A stretch of DNA of 23,716 nt. It comes from an uncultured Lachnospiraceae bacterium (GTDB lineage: Bacteria > Bacillota > Clostridia > Lachnospirales > Lachnospiraceae). Positions 1 to 8,460 of the stretch are shown here, piece after piece. The stretch covers positions 1 through 23,716 of the forward strand of contig CAJUPF010000050.1 of assembly GCA_910588565.1 (NCBI GenBank), given 5' to 3'. The translations under genes were made by a program, and so were the position numbers. Under the pieces are notes generated by a model. It worked only from the letters and a program-made list of their open reading frames with translations, was not told where the DNA came from and searched no databases. Each line of letters begins with the position of its first letter. Position 1 is the stretch's first letter.

Positions 1-39
1 CGCCTATCATAACGCTTGCCCCTTAAGTTCATGACATTG

Positions 40-55
40 GTTCACGGCCTAACCC
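40..55. repeat. Fragment of a dispersed palindromic repeat
   Basis: The 16 bases GTTCACGGCCTAACCC are the exact reverse complement of 19261-19276, which is the 3' arm of the candidate miniature element near 19.2 kb. The match ends where the A-run of the following terminator begins. It is probably a truncated or diverged copy of the same repeat family. The match is seen directly; the family relationship is inferred. Confidence 0.6.
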
Positions 56-56
56 A

Positions 57-112
57 AAAAAGAGCTATTGTAAACCAGATAAGAACTTGTCTGTGGGGCA
101 ATAGCTCTTTTT
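57..112. terminator. Intrinsic terminator, usable in both directions
   Basis: A perfect 14-bp inverted repeat, AAAAAGAGCTATTG at 57-70 and its complement at 99-112, encloses a 28-base loop. The stem starts with A5 and ends with T5, so a transcript in either direction would end in a U-run. It probably ends a gene lying to the left of the window. The loop is longer than is typical. Confidence 0.7.
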
Positions 113-117
113 GTCCA

Positions 118-145
118 TTGACATAAATTTGATGCTAATTATAAT
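118..145 (+). promoter_or_regulatory. Sigma-A promoter of the transglutaminase-like lipoprotein gene
   Basis: TTGACA at 118-123 and TATAAT at 140-145 are both exact consensus hexamers with a 16-base spacer. Transcription would start near 152, about 75 bases before the ATG at 227. The -35 box lies directly after the upstream terminator. Confidence 0.85.
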
Positions 146-226
146 ACTAAAGTATAGGCTGAAAACATATGCGGAATGGTATGATAAGAGGTAACTGGCC
201 ACAGGGTATAAGAAGGAGGGCATTTT

Positions 227-1519
227 ATGAAGATAAAATGGGACAGGCCGATTTTGCCGGCAGTTCTGGCGGTTATATTGACGGTATTGCTGGCAGGATG
301 CGGCCTTACGGATTTGAAAAAGACGTCGGAGGAACTCAAGACATTAGTATTAGAGCAGGCAGAAGGGCTAATGGGTGAAGCAGAGGAAGAGACGCAGGAG
401 GAGGAGAGGAAGGCTGACCGGAAATCTTCTGATAAAGATACGGATTCATCACAGGAACAAGAAGCCGGGGAGACAAAAGAACCTGCCGAAGAAGCCGAAC
501 GGATAGAGGTTTCTGCAGAAAAGCAAATGGAATATTCTGACAATTATATTTATCAGACGCTGGACGATGAGGCAAAGCAGGTGTATCATGAGGTGCTGAC
601 GGCGGCGTTGGAGCATACGGAGAAAGTGGCGGTTTCCACATTGGATATCGATGTATTAGAGAAAGCGTACAAAGCTGTCTGCGCGGATTACGGCGGTTTG
701 TTCTGGATGTCCGGTTATGTGTATACCCAGTATACCAGGGGCGGGGAGCTGATTAGTATGGATTTTTCACCCAAATATACAATGGAGTATGAGGAACGGA
801 TGCAGATTCAGCAGCAGATTGACGCTTCGGCAGAAGAGCTTCTGGCGGGGATTACCATGCAGTCCTCTGAGTATGAGAAAGCAAAATATGTATTTGAGAT
901 CCTGGTTCAGAATGTGGATTACGATACCAATGCGCAAAATAACCAGAATATTATCAGCGTATTTTTAAACCGGGCAACTGTGTGCCAGGGATATGCATGC
1001 GCCACGCAGTATCTGCTGCGGATTCTTGGAATGCAGAGTGCGCTTGTTACCGGAGTTGCCAACGGGGAATCGCATGCCTGGAACCTGGTGCGTATCAATG
1101 GAAATTACTATTATATGGATACTACCTGGGGGAATTCCAGGTATTTAGACGGCGCAAGCCAGGTAGAAAAATATGTGAATTATAATTATCTGGCAGTTAC
1201 TTCAGAAGAAATTACCAGAACTCACAGGATAGACGATAGTTTTCCGATGCCGGAATGCACCAGTATGGAGGATACCTATTTTATCCAGGAACATAAATAT
1301 TTTACGGAATGGAATCCGGACGCTATCGGCAGTTTGTTACGGGATACGTGGGAGGCCGGAGGAGGAGACGTCGCGGTCAAATTTGCCAATCCGGAATTGT
1401 ATGGACAGGCTGTGAATTACTTTATTACGGAGCAGCATATTACAGATTATTGTACGAGCATTTCATCGATTTATTATCTGGAAGATAAAGAATTGTATGT
1501 GCTTACCTTTAATTTATGA
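227..1519 (+). CDS. Transglutaminase-like lipoprotein
   Basis: A 430-residue exported protein. Residues 9-25 form a hydrophobic signal ending in the lipobox LAGC, with Cys25 as the likely lipidated residue. Residues 45-100 are an acidic, Glu/Lys-rich linker without obvious fold. The C-terminal half has a transglutaminase-like/protease fold (the family also called DUF553/YebA-like): catalytic Cys253 in VCQGYA, His283 in SHAWN and Asp298 in MDTTWG are all present and in the right order. Bacterial members are cysteine peptidases, amidases or cross-linkers of surface proteins; the substrate cannot be read from sequence. The ATG at 227 is preceded by the strong site AGAAGGAGGG at 211-220. The gene has its own consensus promoter and is followed after 14 bases by the promoter of the SCIFF peptide. 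Family is confident; exact activity is not. Confidence 0.9.
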   Translation: MKIKWDRPILPAVLAVILTVLLAGCGLTDLKKTSEELKTLVLEQAEGLMGEAEEETQEEERKADRKSSDKDTDSSQEQEAGETKEPAEEAERIEVSAEKQMEYSDNYIYQTLDDEAKQVYHEVLTAALEHTEKVAVSTLDIDVLEKAYKAVCADYGGLFWMSGYVYTQYTRGGELISMDFSPKYTMEYEERMQIQQQIDASAEELLAGITMQSSEYEKAKYVFEILVQNVDYDTNAQNNQNIISVFLNRATVCQGYACATQYLLRILGMQSALVTGVANGESHAWNLVRINGNYYYMDTTWGNSRYLDGASQVEKYVNYNYLAVTSEEITRTHRIDDSFPMPECTSMEDTYFIQEHKYFTEWNPDAIGSLLRDTWEAGGGDVAVKFANPELYGQAVNYFITEQHITDYCTSISSIYYLEDKELYVLTFNL

Positions 1520-1533
1520 TTTTGAAAAAATGC

Positions 1534-1562
1534 TTTTCATATGCGGGTACATGTGTTATAAT
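1534..1562 (+). promoter_or_regulatory. Extended -10 promoter of the SCIFF operon
   Basis: TGTTATAAT at 1554-1562 is an extended -10 element with a perfect TATAAT (1557-1562). A weak -35, TTTTCA at 1534-1539, lies 17 bases upstream. It sits just after the stop codon of the lipoprotein gene. A short hairpin (CCGATT 1568-1573, AATCGG 1577-1582) lies in the leader before the ribosome binding site. Confidence 0.7.
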
Positions 1563-1599
1563 AGAACCCGATTACGAATCGGAGAAAGGAGATCTTATT

Positions 1600-1743
1600 A
1601 TGAAGCATGTGAAGACACTGAATACTAGAAGATTACAGAACACGGTGAAAAAAGGCGGCTGCGGCGAGTGCCAGACATCCTGCCAGTCAGCATGCAAGAC
1701 TTCCTGTACAGTAGGGAACCAGTCTTGTGAAAACAACAAATAG
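1600..1743 (+). CDS. scfA: SCIFF ranthipeptide precursor (six-cysteine peptide)
   Basis: A 47-residue peptide opening MKHVKTLNTRRLQ, with six cysteines at 21, 24, 28, 32, 36 and 43. This is the SCIFF family (six cysteines in forty-five residues), nearly universal in Clostridia. In characterised homologues a radical-SAM enzyme links a Cys to a Thr through a thioether, reported between positions 32 and 37; here Cys32 and Thr37 are both present at the same positions. The ATG at 1600 has the ideal site AAAGGAGA at 1585-1592; the longer in-frame reading back to 1516 crosses the promoter and is rejected. No leader protease or dedicated exporter lies beside it. The mature peptide's function is unknown; quorum sensing or redox roles have been proposed in other clostridia. 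Identity rests on the cysteine pattern and on the maturase next door. Confidence 0.96.
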   Translation: MKHVKTLNTRRLQNTVKKGGCGECQTSCQSACKTSCTVGNQSCENNK

Positions 1744-1928
1744 ATTGTAAAGGTATCAGAACTGTTATTTTTACATAAGGAGTTACCGGGGATCGTTTCA
1801 TCTGTATCAGAACTGTTTCCCGGCAGTCCCCTGACACGACCGCGCGCAGGTGCGGTCATTTGTGCGTTAGTCGTTACAGTTTGGCTGCAGGCCAGGCTGT
1901 AACCCTTAGAAAGCGAGGAAATATTGTA
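1744..1928 (+). other. Structured scfA-scfB spacer with a direct repeat and hairpins
   Basis: This 185-base spacer has no ORF of its own but is rich in structure. GTATCAGAACTGTT occurs twice (1753-1766 and 1804-1817). CCGGGGA at 1786-1792 can pair with TTCCCGG at 1817-1823, or its GGGGA with TCCCC at 1827-1831, so the two stems exclude each other. GACCGC at 1838-1843 pairs with GCGGTC at 1852-1857. No U-run follows any stem, so a classic terminator is unlikely; differential expression or RNA processing between peptide and enzyme is possible. Confidence 0.55.
1873..1903. repeat. GTTACAG hairpin of the dispersed repeat family
   Basis: Arms at 1873-1885 and 1891-1903 form a 13-bp stem with two G-U pairs and the loop TGCAG. 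The first 11 bases, GTTACAGTTTG, are identical to 19245-19255, the left arm of the hairpin in the MITE-like element, and both end in CTGTAAC. It lies just upstream of the scfB ribosome binding site (GAGGA, 1915-1919). Confidence 0.55.
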
Positions 1929-3314
1929 GTGGTTCATCAATATAAAAACAACGGCTATAATATTGTTTTGGATGTCAACAGCGGAGCGGTTCATGTTGTC
2001 GACGACGCGGCATATGACGTGATAGCATTATGGGAACAGCATTCAAAAGATGAAATAGCAGAACGGCTGAGAGCGGATTACGGAGAGGCGCAGATAGGCG
2101 AAGCCATAGAAGAGGTGGAAGCGTTAGAGCGGGATGGAACGCTTTTTACAAAAGACGGATATGAAGCTTATATCGCGGATGTTTCACAGCGTCCGACAGT
2201 AGTTAAAGCATTGTGCCTGCATATTGCCCATGACTGCAACCTTGCCTGCCGTTACTGTTTCGCCGAAGAAGGTGAGTACCATGGAAGAAGGGCGCTGATG
2301 TCCTATGAAGTGGGAAAGGCAGCTTTGGATTTTCTGATTGCCAATTCCGGAAGCCGCAGGAATCTGGAAGTGGATTTTTTCGGCGGAGAGCCTACGCTGA
2401 ATTTTCAGACGGTTAAGGATCTGGTCGCATATGGAAGAGAGCAGGAGAAGCTTCACGATAAGAAGTTCCGCTTTACGCTGACGACCAACGGCGTCCTTTT
2501 AAATGATGAGATTATGGAATTTGCCAACCGGGAAATGGCGAATGTGGTTTTAAGCATTGACGGGCGTAAGGAAGTCAATGACAAGATGCGGCCGTTCCGT
2601 AATGGCAGCGGAAGTTATGATTTGATTGTTCCGAAATTTCAGAGGTTTGCTGAGAGCAGAAATCAGACAAACTATTATGTAAGGGGGACGTTTACCCACT
2701 ACAATCTGGATTTCTCCCGGGATGTGCTGCATCTGGCGGATCTTGGTTTTCGGCAGATTTCCGTTGAGCCGGTGGTGGCAAAAGAATCAGACGCCTATGC
2801 AATTCGTGAAGAAGATCTGCCAATACTGTTTGAAGAATATGACAGGCTGGCAGCTGAGATGGTAAAACGGCATAAAGATGGAAAGGATTTTTTGTTTTTC
2901 CATTTTATGATAGATTTAGAGGGCGGCCCATGCGTTGCGAAACGGCTTTCCGGCTGTGGTTCAGGGACGGAATATCTGGCAGTGACGCCTTGGGGAGATC
3001 TCTATCCATGCCATCAGTTTGTAGGCAATGAGAAGTTTTACATGGGGAATGTCACAGAGGGAGTCACTCATACATCGCTTGTGAATGAATTTAAAAGCTG
3101 TAATGTCTATGCCAAAGCAGAATGCAGGAAGTGTTTTGCGAGATTCTACTGCAGCGGCGGCTGTGCGGCAAATTCTTACAATTTCCATGAAAACATCCGG
3201 AGTGTCTATGAGATTGGATGTGCATTACAAAAAAAGCGAGTCGAATGCGCGATTATGATAAAAGCCGCAGAAGCGCTTGAAAAAGAAGAGCAGCCCCAAA
3301 AAAGCTGTATGTAA
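1929..3314 (+). CDS. scfB: SCIFF maturase, radical-SAM/SPASM thioether-forming enzyme
   Basis: A 461-residue enzyme if begun at the GTG at 1929, which follows GAGGA (1915-1919) with 9 bases of spacing and gives the N-terminus MVHQYKNNGYN typical of the family. Residues ~1-80 are a PqqD-like RiPP recognition element that binds the peptide leader. The radical-SAM cluster motif CNLACRYC supplies Cys103, Cys107 and Cys110. The C-terminal SPASM-type region has many cysteines (for example CGSG, YPCHQF, CRKCFARFYCSGGC) for two auxiliary 4Fe-4S clusters. Characterised homologues (CteB and its Thermoanaerobacter relative) use S-adenosylmethionine to make a Cys-Thr thioether in SCIFF. It lies downstream of its substrate gene and 18 bases before secDF. 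An upstream in-frame TTG at 1860 has no ribosome site and falls in the repeat-containing spacer. Confidence 0.96.
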   Translation: MVHQYKNNGYNIVLDVNSGAVHVVDDAAYDVIALWEQHSKDEIAERLRADYGEAQIGEAIEEVEALERDGTLFTKDGYEAYIADVSQRPTVVKALCLHIAHDCNLACRYCFAEEGEYHGRRALMSYEVGKAALDFLIANSGSRRNLEVDFFGGEPTLNFQTVKDLVAYGREQEKLHDKKFRFTLTTNGVLLNDEIMEFANREMANVVLSIDGRKEVNDKMRPFRNGSGSYDLIVPKFQRFAESRNQTNYYVRGTFTHYNLDFSRDVLHLADLGFRQISVEPVVAKESDAYAIREEDLPILFEEYDRLAAEMVKRHKDGKDFLFFHFMIDLEGGPCVAKRLSGCGSGTEYLAVTPWGDLYPCHQFVGNEKFYMGNVTEGVTHTSLVNEFKSCNVYAKAECRKCFARFYCSGGCAANSYNFHENIRSVYEIGCALQKKRVECAIMIKAAEALEKEEQPQKSCM

Positions 3315-3332
3315 AAGAAAGGAAGAAACACG

Positions 3333-5519
3333 ATGAAGAACAAATTCAACAAAAATCGGGGAATCGCAATGCTTGCGGTAATTGTCCTGATTCTTGCAGG
3401 GCTTGCATATTATGCATCCATTATTCTCTCATCTACCGGTGTCGGAGAGGATAAGAGCATTAAACTGGGCCTTGATCTGGCAGGCGGCGTCAGCATTACG
3501 TATCAGGTAGAGGATGAGAATCCTACGCCGGAACAGTTAAGCGATACCATTTACAAGCTGCAGAAACGTATCGAAGGATACAGTACAGAGTCTGCGGTTT
3601 ATCAGGAAGGCGGAGACCGTATCACGGTTGAGATTCCAGGCGTAACCGATGCCAATGCCATTCTGGATGAACTGGGCAAACCTGGTTCCTTAGAATTCCA
3701 GACGCCGGACGGCGAGACATTTATGACAGGTGATATGATTGCGGATGCCCAGGCGGTCTCTTATCAGAATGAATTAAAGAATACTGAATTTATCGTGGAG
3801 CTGAGGCTTACGGACGAAGGAGCTGCTTTATTCGGAGAGATGACGACTGCCAATGTCGGTAAGAACCTGCCGATTGTATACGATGAGGAGATTATCAGCA
3901 ATCCTACAGTAGAGGAAGCGATTACAGGCGGAACAGCTCAGATTTCCGGTATGGAATCCTATGAAGCTGCGGAGACGCTGGCTTCTTATATCCGCATCGG
4001 TTCCCTTTCCCTGCAGTTAAGCGAGCTGCGTTCCAATGTGGTTGGGGCCCAGCTGGGAAGTTCTGCAATTTCTACCAGTTTAAAAGCGGCGGCGATTGGT
4101 CTTATTATCGTAATGCTGTTTATGATTATTATTTATTTTGTTCCAGGCCTTGCAGCTTCGATAGCTCTTGCGATTTATACCTGCCTGGTGATTGCGACGT
4201 TATATTTGTTTGAAGTGACACTGACATTGCCTGGTATTGCGGGTATTATTCTTTCTATCGGTATGGCGGTGGATGCGAATGTAATTATCTTTGCCCGTAT
4301 CCGGGAAGAGATTGCCACTGGTAAATCGGTCAGTTCTTCGATTGATATTGGGTTTAAAAAAGCGCTGTCCGCGATTATCGATGGTAACGTAACAACCCTG
4401 ATTGCAGCGGCAGTACTTGGAATGTTTGGTTCCGGCACCGTGAAGGGATTTGCAAGTACGCTTGCAATTGGTATTATCCTTTCCATGTTTACCGCGCTTG
4501 TGATTACAAGAATTATTTTAAACGCGTTTTTTGCCGTTGGGATGCGGGATGAGAAATTCTTTGGAAAAGGAAAGACATTCAAGCTGTTTCATCTGGTTGA
4601 GCGGAAGGCAATCTTTTTTGCAATTTCTGCTGTAGTGATTGCGGCTGGTTTTATCACAATGGGCGTCAATGGAGCCAATGGCAATGCGCTGAATTACAGC
4701 CTTGATTTCGTCGGCGGAACTTCTACTACGGTTCCGTTTAATGAAAGCTATACGATTGAGCAGATTGACGCGGAAATGGTTCCGCTGGTGGAAGGCGTGA
4801 CAGGAGACAGTGACGTACAGACGACGCAGGTACAGGGAACCAATCAGATTATCTTTAAGACAAGGACGCTTTCTCTTGCAGAACGGGAAGAGCTGAATAA
4901 AGTGTTTGTAGATAACTATAGTGTAAATGAAGATGAAATCCAGTCTGAGAGTATCAGCTCTGCTATCAGTTCCGAAATGCGTGCCGATGCGGTAAAAGCT
5001 GTATTGATCGCGGTTGTATTTATGCTGATTTATATCTGGTTCCGGTTCAGCGACGCCAGATTTGCAGTCAGCGCAATCCTGGCGCTGTGCCATGACGTAT
5101 TGGTTGTGCTTACCTGTTACGCAGTGCTTCGGATTTCCGTGGGGAATACCTTTATCGCATGTATGCTGACGATTATCGGTTATTCCATTAATGATACGAT
5201 CGTTATCTTTGACCGAATCCGTGAGAATATGCGATCCAAGAAGATCCAGAATTCGGAGGATCTGCGTGAAGTCGCAAATGCCAGCCTGACACAGACGTTA
5301 AGCCGTAGTATTAATACTTCCATTACGACATTTATTATGGTATTTATGCTGTGGCTGCTGGGTGTTGCCACTATTCGTGATTTTGCGCTGCCGCTTATGG
5401 TAGGGTTGATCAGCGGTTCTTATTCTTCTATCTGTGTTGCAACGCAGCTATGGTATGTATTTAAACGTAAAATTGGGAAAGTGAAAATTGCAGATCCGGT
5501 AAACGGCGCAGTGAAATAA
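3333..5519 (+). CDS. secDF: Fused protein translocase subunit SecDF
   Basis: A 728-residue single-chain SecD-SecF, the form also found in Bacillus. It uses the proton-motive force to help pull secreted proteins through SecYEG. The SecD half begins with one membrane segment (10-31), then the motif LGLDLAGGV (45-53), a large external domain, five membrane segments and AVDANVIIFARIREE (from ~312). The SecF half starts near 414, with LDFVGG at 457-462 and GYSINDTIVIFDRIRE from 616. The site AAAGGAAG at 3318-3325 serves the ATG at 3333. The 18-base gap after scfB suggests co-transcription. SCIFF genes frequently sit beside secDF in Clostridia, so the link may be chromosomal habit or functional. 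A terminator follows. Confidence 0.96.
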   Translation: MKNKFNKNRGIAMLAVIVLILAGLAYYASIILSSTGVGEDKSIKLGLDLAGGVSITYQVEDENPTPEQLSDTIYKLQKRIEGYSTESAVYQEGGDRITVEIPGVTDANAILDELGKPGSLEFQTPDGETFMTGDMIADAQAVSYQNELKNTEFIVELRLTDEGAALFGEMTTANVGKNLPIVYDEEIISNPTVEEAITGGTAQISGMESYEAAETLASYIRIGSLSLQLSELRSNVVGAQLGSSAISTSLKAAAIGLIIVMLFMIIIYFVPGLAASIALAIYTCLVIATLYLFEVTLTLPGIAGIILSIGMAVDANVIIFARIREEIATGKSVSSSIDIGFKKALSAIIDGNVTTLIAAAVLGMFGSGTVKGFASTLAIGIILSMFTALVITRIILNAFFAVGMRDEKFFGKGKTFKLFHLVERKAIFFAISAVVIAAGFITMGVNGANGNALNYSLDFVGGTSTTVPFNESYTIEQIDAEMVPLVEGVTGDSDVQTTQVQGTNQIIFKTRTLSLAEREELNKVFVDNYSVNEDEIQSESISSAISSEMRADAVKAVLIAVVFMLIYIWFRFSDARFAVSAILALCHDVLVVLTCYAVLRISVGNTFIACMLTIIGYSINDTIVIFDRIRENMRSKKIQNSEDLREVANASLTQTLSRSINTSITTFIMVFMLWLLGVATIRDFALPLMVGLISGSYSSICVATQLWYVFKRKIGKVKIADPVNGAVK

Positions 5520-5548
5520 ACGCCGGCAGATCTGTTAGATGATGCAGG

Positions 5549-5594
5549 AGCTGTCGGAAATTGACCCTCACTAGTCATTTTCCGGCAGCTTTTT
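5549..5594 (+). terminator. Terminator of the scfA-scfB-secDF unit
   Basis: AGCTGTCGGAAA at 5549-5560 pairs with TTTCCGGCAGCT at 5579-5590 in a 12-bp stem with one G-U pair; T5 at 5590-5594 follows. It lies 29 bases after the secDF stop codon. Confidence 0.85.
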
Positions 5595-5682
5595 CAATTG
5601 TTTTTAGGAAGAAGCAGATAAATGGAGAAGCTGTGAAAAGGATTTGCAGTAGCAGATGTATCTTTAAAATTGGAGGAGAGAG

Positions 5683-7017
5683 ATGAGTATTGGAAAACGA
5701 AAATTCAAATGCTGGATAGTGGTTTTTATTATGGTATGGCTGGGGTTGGCAGTGAAAGCGCCTGCCGCAGAGACGATGAATGGCGCGTACCAGATGGAAG
5801 ATGCGCCGCTGCTTGAATATGAGACAGACTATTTGACAAGGCTGAGCGGTAATCAAACTGTTTACTATAAGTTTAAAGCGCTTCAGGCAGAAGGGGTATC
5901 TATGTTTGCTTTTGAGGCAAGCTGGATGAGTAACGCGGCGACCCCCAGCATGAAGATAGAGATCTGCGATAATTATAAAAGGGTAATGGAAAGTTGTATG
6001 ATCTCTGGGTTAAAAACCGGGAAAACTCCAAAATATCAGGGCTTTTCATTAAATAGATTAGAGCCGGGCAGAGAGTATTATCTGAAGATAACGCATACGC
6101 TTTCGTCAGAGTTTTATTATACTACGGATACCGATTTAAATTTAAATTTGTATTTTATTCCATTTAAAGCTCCGGAGAATGTCAGGTTATCTTATAACAA
6201 ACAGGGACGTCCGGTGATTCAGTGGTCAAATGAGAATGCTTATAATACATATAGTTCATTGACCTCTTATGATAGTTTCCTGGTGGAATCTTCTGTAAGC
6301 CCTGAATTTACAGACTATACCAGCCATATTGTAAACGGAGCAGCCGCAGCTGTTTCTTTTACAGACGAGAATCCTAAGAGCAGCAAGATGTATTACCGCG
6401 TTGTCGGCTGCCAGTACTTCCATGATCCAAAGGATAAATCAAATATCACTTTGATGCAGAAAAGAAGCGCTGTTGTCTCTACGGAAGAAATAAAAAAAGG
6501 TTCGACCTATACGGTAAACGATATGAAGTATAAGGTAACCGATGACAGGGCGGACGGAGCCGGAACGGTTACGTTAACCGGAACCAGGAAACATAAAAGC
6601 GATAAAAATTTTAAATCGTTAAAAATTGGCGCGACCGTAAAAATTTATGGAAGAATTTATAAAATTGCCGCGATTGGAAATAAAGCATTCCGGAATTATA
6701 AGAAATTAACCTCAATTACGATTGGAAACAATGTCGAGATCATTGGAAAAGAGAGTTTCTCAGGTTGTACGGGAGTAAAATCTGTTTCGGTTGGAAAAGG
6801 TACAAAAAAGATTCAGGGAAAAGCATTTTACAATTGTAAGAAACTCCAGAAGATAAAAATAAATTCAAAAGTATTATCGTCCGTTGGTTCCGGCGCGATT
6901 AAAAATATCCATAAGAAGGCAGTGATAAAAGTGCCTTCTGCGAAACGGAATTTTTACAGAGGCCTGTTTGGCAGCCGCACCGGATACAAGAAGACAATGA
7001 AATTGAATAAATTGTAA
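5683..7017 (+). CDS. Secreted leucine-rich-repeat (BspA-type) protein
   Basis: A 444-residue exported protein. Residues 1-29 are a signal peptide (basic start, hydrophobic core, cleavage probably near APAAE). Residues ~45-155 look like a beta-rich pre-peptidase-type domain; ~161-245 resemble a fibronectin type III domain (it starts APENVRLSYNKQG). The C-terminus from ~306 has BspA/LRR_5 repeats, with units such as IGNKAFRNYKKLTSITIG and GKAFYNCKKLQKI, and a Lys-rich end. No LPXTG or lipobox is present, so it is released or held non-covalently. BspA-type proteins bind host or bacterial surfaces; the ligand here is unknown. TGGAGGAGAG precedes the ATG. No convincing promoter was found between the terminator and the start. 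The gene converges on the MATE gene with a 5-base gap. Confidence 0.82.
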   Translation: MSIGKRKFKCWIVVFIMVWLGLAVKAPAAETMNGAYQMEDAPLLEYETDYLTRLSGNQTVYYKFKALQAEGVSMFAFEASWMSNAATPSMKIEICDNYKRVMESCMISGLKTGKTPKYQGFSLNRLEPGREYYLKITHTLSSEFYYTTDTDLNLNLYFIPFKAPENVRLSYNKQGRPVIQWSNENAYNTYSSLTSYDSFLVESSVSPEFTDYTSHIVNGAAAAVSFTDENPKSSKMYYRVVGCQYFHDPKDKSNITLMQKRSAVVSTEEIKKGSTYTVNDMKYKVTDDRADGAGTVTLTGTRKHKSDKNFKSLKIGATVKIYGRIYKIAAIGNKAFRNYKKLTSITIGNNVEIIGKESFSGCTGVKSVSVGKGTKKIQGKAFYNCKKLQKIKINSKVLSSVGSGAIKNIHKKAVIKVPSAKRNFYRGLFGSRTGYKKTMKLNKL

Positions 7018-7022
7018 AAGTT

Positions 7023-8381
7023 TCAGGCACGATTCAGGATCTTTTTGATATGACACAGGAAGATAATCCCGCAGATGCTGGCGGCTAAGGTATCTGCGGC
7101 GCATTCTGCATAGTAAATGCTGATAACATTCCCGGTGATTTTGGGGAACAGTATCGCAAAGGGAACTAAAAGGAACACTTTTCGCAGCAAAGCGATAAAC
7201 AGGGATATTTTCGCCTGTCCTAAGCCCATAAAAGTAGTCTGGCAGCCCATCTGGATACCGAAGATCAGCATACCGCCGAGGAAGATGGGCATGACCTGCC
7301 CGATGACTTCGATCAGTGTGGCATCCTGGGTAAATATGCGGGCGTAAAGTCTTGGAAACAGCATGGCGGAAGCAGTGATAATGCAGGAAGCAATTGCGGT
7401 GATACCGATGATTTTGCGGTAAGTTTCCCGTACCCGGCTGATGTTTCCGGCCCCGAAATTATAACTTAAAATGGGCTGTACGCCCTGGGTAAACCCCTGG
7501 ATTGGGGCGTTGATCAGCAGCATAACGCTCTGCAGGATGGTCAGGGAGCCTACGTAGAGATCGTTGCCGTATATCTGCAGGCCGCTGCTTAAGACAACAG
7601 AGATCAGGCTTTCGGTACTCTGCATAATAAACGGCGAAATGCCAAGTGCCAGACTGCCTTTGATAATGGCAAAGTCTGGTTTCAGGCAGCGTCGCTCTAA
7701 GCGCAGCGAGGTTTCCTTGGACAGCAGAAACCGCATAACGACACAGGCGCTGAAAAACTGCGAGAGAACGGTAGCGGCGGCAGCTCCCTTTACTCCCATC
7801 TGGAAGCCGAAGATAAAGATCGGATCTAAAATAATATTGGCTATGGCGCCGGTAAGTATGGCGGCCATGGCCATTTTTGATTTGCCCTGCGCAGTAATAA
7901 AACTGTTTAAGCCGATGACAAGCTGGACAAATAAAGTCCCTGCCAGGTAGATCATCAGATACTCGTGGGCATAGGGCCAGGTGTCTGCGCTTGCGCCGAC
8001 AAGAAACAGAAAAGGTTTTTCAATACTATAAAAGACAGCCATAACCAGAATGGTAAAAAACAGAAGCATGGAACAGGTATTGCCCAGTATTTTTTTCGCA
8101 TGTTCTTTTTCATTTTTTCCTAAAGCTATGGTGGCAAGGGGAGCGGCTCCGGCTCCGGCAAAAGAGCTGAATGCGGAGATCAGTGTAATAATCGGGAGAG
8201 TCAGCCCTACTCCGGTTAAAGCTTCCCGGCCAACGCCCTGTCCGATGTAGATACGGTCTACAATATTGTATAACAGATTGATCAGCTGGGCGATCAAAGT
8301 CGGAATCCCCATAGACAGCATTAATTTGTTAATAGGCTCTGTTCCAAGCCGTGTTTCGGAAGCGTTTTTGTTTGTCTGCAT
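7023..8381 (-). CDS. MATE-family efflux transporter
   Basis: A 452-residue, 12-segment membrane protein of the usual MATE length. The opening GTEPINKLMLSMGIPTLIAQ and the segment NIVDRIYIGQGVG are typical of the DinF/NorM-like MATE group in Firmicutes, which exchange Na+ or H+ for cationic drugs or metabolites. The two bundles of six segments are both present; the substrate cannot be predicted. The ATG at 8381 is preceded on its strand by CAGGAG with 9 bases of spacing and gives the expected N-terminus; the reading frame stays open upstream to 8531, but that extension contains no membrane segment and covers the promoter. It is transcribed away from the Feo operon. Confidence 0.93.
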   Translation of the reverse strand: MQTNKNASETRLGTEPINKLMLSMGIPTLIAQLINLLYNIVDRIYIGQGVGREALTGVGLTLPIITLISAFSSFAGAGAAPLATIALGKNEKEHAKKILGNTCSMLLFFTILVMAVFYSIEKPFLFLVGASADTWPYAHEYLMIYLAGTLFVQLVIGLNSFITAQGKSKMAMAAILTGAIANIILDPIFIFGFQMGVKGAAAATVLSQFFSACVVMRFLLSKETSLRLERRCLKPDFAIIKGSLALGISPFIMQSTESLISVVLSSGLQIYGNDLYVGSLTILQSVMLLINAPIQGFTQGVQPILSYNFGAGNISRVRETYRKIIGITAIASCIITASAMLFPRLYARIFTQDATLIEVIGQVMPIFLGGMLIFGIQMGCQTTFMGLGQAKISLFIALLRKVFLLVPFAILFPKITGNVISIYYAECAADTLAASICGIIFLCHIKKILNRA

Positions 8382-8460
8382 AATCCACAACTCCTGCCAG
8401 GTAAATTTTTTCTTATTATTGCCGGATGGCAAAGATATATCCCCGGAGGGATTTTCTCTG

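Noticed and set aside
1516..1599. Longer start for the SCIFF peptide
   Set aside because: The extension crosses the TATAAT promoter and the ideal ribosome site serves the ATG at 1600, which gives the family's standard N-terminus.
1860..1928. Upstream TTG start of the maturase
   Set aside because: There is no ribosome site before 1860 and the extra codons fall in a hairpin; the GTG at 1929 has a good site and the usual start of the family.
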